Below, one piece after another: positions 57,873-64,000 of a DNA stretch of 64,000 nucleotides. Below the pieces are notes generated by a model. It had not been told where the DNA came from and searched no databases. It saw only the letters and a list, made by a program, of their open reading frames with translations. The translations under genes were made by a program, and so were the position numbers. Position 1 is the stretch's first letter. Each line of letters opens with the position of its first letter. The stretch comes from Orbilia blumenaviensis (Eukaryota; Ascomycota; Orbiliomycetes; Orbiliales; Orbiliaceae): NCBI GenBank assembly GCA_036872755.1, contig JAVHNS010000005.1, positions 248,001 to 312,000 on the forward strand. The letters are read 5' to 3'.

Positions 57873-60800
57873 GCCGAATAAAAATATCCTCTGAATGGGT
57901 GATGTATATATATAGCAATAGTACTAAGTAGTAGTACTAGTGGAATAACTATATAAAAATATATGTTGTTGTAACGGGAAGTAAATTATCTAATACTGGA
58001 ACCCGTACCCGTTAGTATCACCGTTACCGTTACGAGCGAATGGCACAATCTCAGACACCAACACCAAGGGACAAGATAAAAGACAACAACCATGGTTGAA
58101 CACTCACAATTTGAGAAAAGGTTCCCCCCATACAACTAACGGTAATCCTTTTGTTGCTTTCGAAGCAAAGTAGCTAGTTACCCAATTGGATAACACCAAA
58201 TTCCACGCGCCTGTTGGTAAACGGGTTTGTTGAATAAATAAAACACGGGAAGACGAATATAAAATAATGCTGTGAGCTGGCGGCCAACGTAACCGTTCAC
58301 ACAAACTCTCGGAAAACTGCAGTCTGTTCCAACCCTCGACCAACGAGGATTATAAAACTGAGCAACAAACAACAACTAAAAAAAAAGAAGAAGAAGATAG
58401 AGTAAATGAGAAGAATTGACCTAAAAGGCTTGTTAACTGGTAAAAGTGGGCAACCGATGATTAGAGTAGATTAGGTTATTTTTTTAGCCTGATGCAGAAG
58501 TTTTCTGGCTGGAAAGTGCACACAAAAAGTTAGGTCGCTAACCGCAATTTCAAATGCTTGGGCTGTGACTATATAACGTGAGTACGTTTGACAGCTAGCT
58601 GTTACGGTAATCGGCTTTCAGCGAAACGGTGAGATGGCAGAATTCTTTAGATACTGTGCCGACAGAATTGCATTCCTTGCTATCAGCCGAACATATATCT
58701 TGATGAAATTCCTTTGATGACTGGACTTGTTTCGTTCAACCGCCTGTATAAAAACTATCAAATTCAAAAAAAAAAAAAAAAAAGAGAAGAAAAAAGAATA
58801 AGGAAAAACTAAAGAGGGTAATTGAGCGAGAAAATAAAAAAAAAAATGAATGTCGAAAAGCTTAATAGCTTTCTGATGCCAGAGTCACCAACCGCAACAA
58901 AAAAAACCTAACACAAGAACGACATCAAGACTAAAAGAAAGGACGGAAACACAAGCACCAGCAGCGACGCGAGTGTTGGTTTCCTTGCGACTAGCAAAGG
59001 AAGATGCGGACGATTTGCTGGCAAAACACAACGGTGATCAGTAAAAGGATCAGAGAAGGAGGGACCCAAGAGACAGTCAAGCTCTGGGGTTTTTGTATCT
59101 CCATCCCAACTAGTACTCAAATCCTCCTCCAACGGGTTTGTGCGACTTTGAAAGCAAGACCCATGATACTCTTTTCTTTCCCGCGTGGAGCAAGGAGGAA
59201 AACCGTGGCTGGCACGCTGGCTGAGCAGTTTTTTTTTTTTTTTTTGTTTCCTTGTTTCTTTTCAAGAGCATAAAATGGACGAATCGAGGGGTGCAGTATC
59301 TCAAGCTGCCAATTGAGAGATTTCGTGGGATGAGATCCTTCTCATTGGATCGCCCTTGCGTGAACGATGAACAAACCCAAACGCCGGGCCACCTCGTTGC
59401 ATTGGAAAGCGATGGAATGAAGTTAGATATCAAGCGAGGTATCTTGATACGCAAGACCCTTTCATTCCCCAGATGCTACTGCTGACTCCAAAGGACCTCC
59501 TTGCTGTTTATTGCCTCCGAGCTCCCCCTGCGAATGTTCCTGCGTGCGAATTAGACGAGAGGCCAGCCTTTCTGGCGATGACATTGGACAACGCAGCCGC
59601 ACTCCTGTCTTATATATGCCTAAGCTGGTTAGCTGGGAGTGGGGCCGCTTCAAAAAAAACGACAGTTGACATTAGAGACGCCTCCTGGCTTGTTGAAATC
59701 TTGTCCCGCGAAAATAGGTAATGCCGTTAAGTAATTACTGACGGGCCGGTGACATAATACCGCGATGTCTCGGGAGAATTCTATGACGGGTCCATTTCCA
59801 TTTGCAATCTCCGTGATCAATAGCTGTCTTTTGACTCTAGCGGTTGAGTTGAGTACCTGCTGCGGAAGTTCTCCACTGTTGTTGGCGTTGTTGTGTTGTC
59901 GTAATCACTGACGTTACACAGCGCTAAAATTAAGAGAACCCTTCCCAGTCCAGTCCAGATGGACGGCAAGACAAGCAAGCATGGTCTGGAGCAAGCAAGC
60001 TGCAAGCTCAAGTCCGGCACAGACATCATGTACATACATGTAGCAGGTAGCCTGGGCCAGGCCTGTAAGGACTAATCCACACCCAGCCTGGCGCATATCT
60101 CTCCTCGAAAGAAAAAAAACTTCGGACCAAAAGATCAAGCCTGGAACCAGGTTCCGTCATGACGGGTCTCTTTTTTCCTGTTTATCCCTCAAACCAGACC
60201 TGGGTTTCATCCACGGCACTCTCCATCGACCCTCAAGTAGTAAAGCTTGTGATTCATCAGCAATTAAAAATAACTTAGGCCCGGTGCTAAAAGTATATAT
60301 ATATATGAAAAATGGGTATATAAAAGTACCTCATACTTTCTTCTTACCGTACTATCTCCGCATATACGTCGACCGACTCTGGCGTGCGTATTTCCCGCGG
60401 GCGGCCGCTGTATAAAAAAGTACCTACCCATTAACCTCCTCAAGATACAATCAACCACCGATATCCGGATCCTCACCTGATACTTGCTAAGCTAGCGGCA
60501 CTGCTGCACGGGGAAATCGCCAGGCATCAGCGGGGTGGCAAAGAAACGCACCTCAAGAGAAAAAAAACTGACGATCACAATTTCCTCTCTGTTCTTTCTT
60601 CGAACGTATTCATTTCTTTTTCTTAAGGACGCAGTTTGTCTTTTCATTCGTTTTTTTTATTTTCTTGCTTTCATCCCAATTCTGGAATTTGAATGCCATT
60701 CTGCCTAAACCACTCAAAGCAAACAGGAAAAAGGAAGGAAAAAGGCCATATCATGCGTCAACATATTAGTACTTAATAATAAGTAAATTTTCTTATGCAG

Positions 60801-63132
60801 ATACACCCTCCATAAATCGTTGTTGTCGTCAGTGCGGGTACAGCTGCATGCTGCAGCAGAACGTGATCCCTATAGCGTCTACCGCGGTAGGGCCTCGCCT
60901 ACCAAAAGTCGCAGGAATGCTACACATACAAACGTTTAACATAGAGACTCACATGCTATATAAGTACTTGAGTACTTGGTAACTGGTACTGTTTCTGCGA
61001 AGAAAAGAAAGAAACAAATAAAGAACTTTCTAATTTAGCCTATATCCCTTATAATATATATCACAAGCTTAAGAAATCCCTAAAAATCCCTTGATAATGC
61101 CATATATGAATGATTATACCAGAAGAGAACCCTGTGACTCCGAATTTCGAGAAAAACGGGGATTTTCTAAAAACCGAAACCGTTGGTGAAAAAAAATTAA
61201 TAGCAGGAACTCACTGCCTTTGAAACGTGGAAACTAAGTAGTATGCATGTATGGAAGAAGAAAAAAAACCCTTTCTCTGTATGTATGAGTAGAGAAGAGG
61301 TTTTGGAGACAATGATGAAGACGAAAGTAGAGAAGATGAACGAGAAGAAGAAAGGATGTAAGATATATATATGCATGATAGGTATTTCCCGCGAAGGAAC
61401 CGGTGGGCGATTGTAGAAGTAATCGCACACCGGATTTTTTTTCTGTAATTACACAACGATAATATACCGAACGAAAAAAGCCAGCAATAGTAAAGTAGAG
61501 AGAGAGGGATGAAAAAAGTAAAAGACCAGTAACAGCAAGCAGAAAATAAATTAAAGGCAAAAGGCCGGTAAAATGGCACGCACACAAGGGGTATCTCTAG
61601 CTCCTCCACTTCCTCCTCTTCTCTTTCCTCCTCCTCCTCCTCCTCCTTCATAGCACGTCCCCTCCCCTGAGTATTTTGATGGATGGAATAAACAGAGATA
61701 ATAAGAAAAAAGTTGGTAAAATCGACAGTGAGCAATAGTAATAATAAATAGTGACTTCGGGTGCTAAGGTGATAAAATTTATAGACCACGGAATAGAGAG
61801 AAGGATGGGAATGGAAAAATGGAAAGGGAAAAGAGAAAAAAAGTATTTTTTTAGAATGCTCCAAAGTAACAAGAAGCCTGTGCTGAAGAAATGAATACGC
61901 ACAAGGAAATAAAAAAGAAATATCAGAGGATCTGAGAGAGAAACATTACCATTGAAAGCGCAAAACTGTAAGCCGGCGGGAAGTAGTAAATAAAAAGCTA
62001 TATCTGGGTAATGAAACTGGCTGGCTTGAAGATGAGTGTACTTCTGCCAGCGTAGTGGTGAGAATGGTAAAAAGGAAAGAGACAAGGGTAGCAACAGGAA
62101 GAAGCCAGAGCCTATAAACTGTATCGGTAAACCAGTAAAAAAAAAAAAAAAAAAACGAGACAAAAACGAGATAAACCTGCAGGAAGCCCGACTTGCAAAA
62201 CTGATAAAATAATGATTCCCATCGCACTGTGCATACCCTCGATGATTTCAAAACGTAATAATTCAGTAGGGGAAAACGAGGAGAGAAAAAGGAAAGAAGG
62301 AAAGAGTAAAGAAAACCAGAAAGCCCAAATCGATGAGTTCAGTGAACATTGCATTACAATAAACGGCATGAACGGCAAGAAAGCAAAGCATATGAGTTAT
62401 ACCTTCGAATGAACCTGCCCGTAAAATAGGTGGAAGATGTAAAAAGGAACCATCCGTACTCCATAATATGTCTGGTGAGGTAATGGAAGAGAGAAACGAG
62501 TTTGAGAAGCCTGGGAAGACCGGACGCTACGATTTTTTCATGTATATATTCCTCGAAGCGGATTTTGTAATTAAGGCACTTGGCCTGGGTTACTTTTATG
62601 ATGGCAGAAGCGGTTGAGGGTGATCCAGACAAAGGAAAAGTGGAGGAGCCCTGCCAAGTAGCCTAGTGATATGAAGGTTACTGTACAGCATTAAGGTATG
62701 GGGTACAATGAGGATGCTATTCGGGATATGACCAGCATTGTCCTGGGTACGGTGTGTCTTCGGATGTTCGACGCGGTAAAGTTGCACCTGGTCCAAACTA
62801 GATTTCTCCAGGACTCGGATTCGGGTGAGGAACTAACTGTCGTCTAAGAGTCGGCGGATGGTGTCCTTTGAAGTATCGGGATTTAAAAAATAGGGTGTCA
62901 TAAACGTTGAAATTGGTATAGGAAACTATGTATAGTTAATCTGTAGGCTCAGGAAGACTTGGAGTAGGCTGATTGCCACCCTCACAATTATTCCTTTCCT
63001 ATATTTTTTATTTCTTCCTCGCAGAGAAGATATTCCTTAATAATAATATTCAAAGAGTGAAGGCTGCCCTAGGGGGTCCTGGATGGTTTCATCATCATCA
63101 CCGTCCCCCATGTACGTTTCCAGGAAATCCTC
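57873..63132. other. 5.3 kb gene-poor tract
   Basis: The longest gap in the window. I find no domain-bearing frame on either strand. It contains an A19 run (58766-58784), a T17 run (59229-59245), an A19 run (62137-62155), pyrimidine/purine triplet repeats near 61610-61650 and a duplicated TATA-like string (60317 and 60411). The 61-63 kb part, purine-rich on the plus strand, is probably 3' sequence of the Gln-rich gene on the minus strand; its long Phe/Leu/Ser frames are compositional. Confidence 0.45.
60317..60425. promoter_or_regulatory. Duplicated TATA-like element with AGTACCT
   Basis: TATATAAAAGTACCT at 60317-60331 and TATAAAAAAGTACCT at 60411-60425 are near-identical direct repeats 94 bases apart. 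They could be core promoter elements of an unannotated transcript on the plus strand, but I see no ORF downstream to support this. Confidence 0.3.
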
Positions 63133-64000
63133 CTAAGTATTTCCTGGATAACTCCACTGAGTCGGGTGTGGCTGTTGCATTTGGGATTTCCATTGCTGCT
63201 GCTGTTGGGGTTGGATAAAATGCTGACCGTACATGGCAGCTGGCTGGTAGTGTTGCTGCTGAGCCTGTGGATGCATCTGATAGCCTTGGGGAATCTGAGC
63301 GAGATGCTGTTGGGTGTGGTGAGTCTGAGCGTGTCCAGTGGGAGGTGGTGACATGTGGGATGGGGAATGGTGAGATTGTTGTTGTTGCCACATCCCCTGC
63401 TGGTGCATGTAGGCCGTTGGAGTTTGGTGAAGCTGGTCAGTCTTGATGCTTTGCATTCTGACTGGGGTCTGAGTGACAGGAAGTTGATGTCCCTGGGTTT
63501 GCTGATGGTGCAAAGTCGAGATTTGTTGTGGGCTCATAATTGGGGCCTGCGTCATCTGAGGATGAGCTGGCATAGCGGCATGTTGACTGTGGAGGGAGGT
63601 GGGAGGAGTTGGGATCTGCTGTTGAGCGCCATGTCTGGCTTGGCCTTGCCCTTGGGTCGGCATTGGTGGAGGAGATTTCGATTTAAAGAAGCTTTCGGTG
63701 TACATCTGGTTTCTCATGACGCGCTGGGCACCAAAGTCCCTATTCCAACTGGCAGCCTGATGACCCTGTTCAATCAGCTGCGAGTGAGGGGTTGTGGAAG
63801 TCCTATCGACGTATGGAGGACCAGTGATCTCCTGGCGAGGCCTTGGAACGTTCGGGAACGCGTCCTTGATCCGACTATCGTCGGAGGAGAGATGAATCAT
63901 CGGGAGAGGTGCGAGACTGATGGGAGCTGGACCTCCTAGACCTGGTTGAACCATTTGAGGCTGTGGTTGAGTATCGATGGTAACTGGATCGTTGGTGTAG
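63133..64000 (-). CDS. Gln/His/Pro-rich protein, C-terminal part
   Basis: The frame is open from the right edge to a TAG at 63133, so the gene is cut by the window. At least 289 codons are visible. The first part, with PGLGGPAPISLAPLPMIHLS and SSDDSRIKDAFPNVPRPRQE, looks ordered or conserved. The rest is dominated by Gln, His, Pro and Ser (QHFIQPQQQQQWKSQMQQPH, then PTQWSYPGNT). Such composition is common in fungal transcription factors and coactivators. I do not recognise the family. A Met at 63954 lies inside the frame but is probably not the start, because the upstream codons stay open (TYTNDPVTIDTQPQPQ-like). Confidence 0.65.
   Translation of the reverse strand, partial: YTNDPVTIDTQPQPQMVQPGLGGPAPISLAPLPMIHLSSDDSRIKDAFPNVPRPRQEITGPPYVDRTSTTPHSQLIEQGHQAASWNRDFGAQRVMRNQMYTESFFKSKSPPPMPTQGQGQARHGAQQQIPTPPTSLHSQHAAMPAHPQMTQAPIMSPQQISTLHHQQTQGHQLPVTQTPVRMQSIKTDQLHQTPTAYMHQQGMWQQQQSHHSPSHMSPPPTGHAQTHHTQQHLAQIPQGYQMHPQAQQQHYQPAAMYGQHFIQPQQQQQWKSQMQQPHPTQWSYPGNT

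Noticed and set aside
61211..61864. A 217-codon minus-strand frame with many Phe, Leu and Ser
   Set aside because: It comes from pyrimidine-rich DNA and has the composition expected by chance; overlapping similar frames occur in all three phases. The hydrophobic stretches are not convincing membrane helices.
63355..63939. A 194-codon plus-strand frame
   Set aside because: It is antisense to the Gln/His-rich coding frame; its Leu/Val-rich translation reflects CAG and CAC codons read backwards.
1..64000. tRNA, rRNA or mobile-element genes
   Set aside because: Scanning for B-box-like GGTTCGAANCC strings with a matching cloverleaf, and for transposase or reverse-transcriptase motifs, gave nothing I could support.

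Overview
The window is nuclear DNA from a filamentous ascomycete (Pezizomycotina). Most genes are split by short introns (mostly about 50-100 nt) with GTRNGY donors, CTAAC-like branch points and YAG acceptors. Intergenic DNA is rich in homopolymer runs, and all recognisable proteins are fungal housekeeping types. I cannot fix the class; Orbiliomycetes or another early-diverging Pezizomycotina group is only a guess. I see no tRNA, rRNA, CRISPR array, mobile-element ORF or prokaryotic operon. Exon boundaries were worked out by hand from splice motifs, reading phase and family similarity, so they are predictions.

Layout, left to right: 3' end of the splicing factor PRP46 (+); OPI3 phospholipid methyltransferase (-); a 3.4 kb gene-free stretch with degenerate tandem repeats; an unrecognised coiled-coil protein (+); a secreted M28 aminopeptidase (-); a 1469-residue membrane/ankyrin protein (-); alkaline ceramidase (+); a TMF/Sgm1-type golgin (+); a small membrane protein resembling APQ12 (-); argininosuccinate synthase ARG1 (-); beta-tubulin (-); the Rpd3L subunit RXT2 (-) divergent from TRAPPC11 (+); an unrecognised 279-residue protein (-); prefoldin subunit 1 (+); the proteasome chaperone NAS6/gankyrin (+); a homeobox transcription factor (-); a small coiled-coil protein with a C-terminal membrane anchor (+); the nucleolar GTPase NUG1 (+); an IMPACT-family protein (+); a degenerate RNase H-like protein (-); a single-pass membrane protein (-); a 5.3 kb gene-poor tract; and the 3' part of a Gln/His/Pro-rich protein (-) running off the right edge.

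The genes do not form a pathway or cluster. Two are membrane-lipid enzymes (OPI3, ceramidase), two serve Golgi/ER trafficking (TMF, TRAPPC11), three serve protein folding or degradation (PFD1, NAS6, aminopeptidase) and two are regulators (RXT2, homeobox). This is what a random piece of fungal chromosome looks like. No dedicated novel system is evident. The most unusual items are the RNase H-like protein that has lost most of its catalytic acids, the large membrane/ankyrin protein, a GC-AG intron in prefoldin 1, poly(T)/poly(A) tracts flanking the last exon of NAS6, and several degenerate intergenic repeats.
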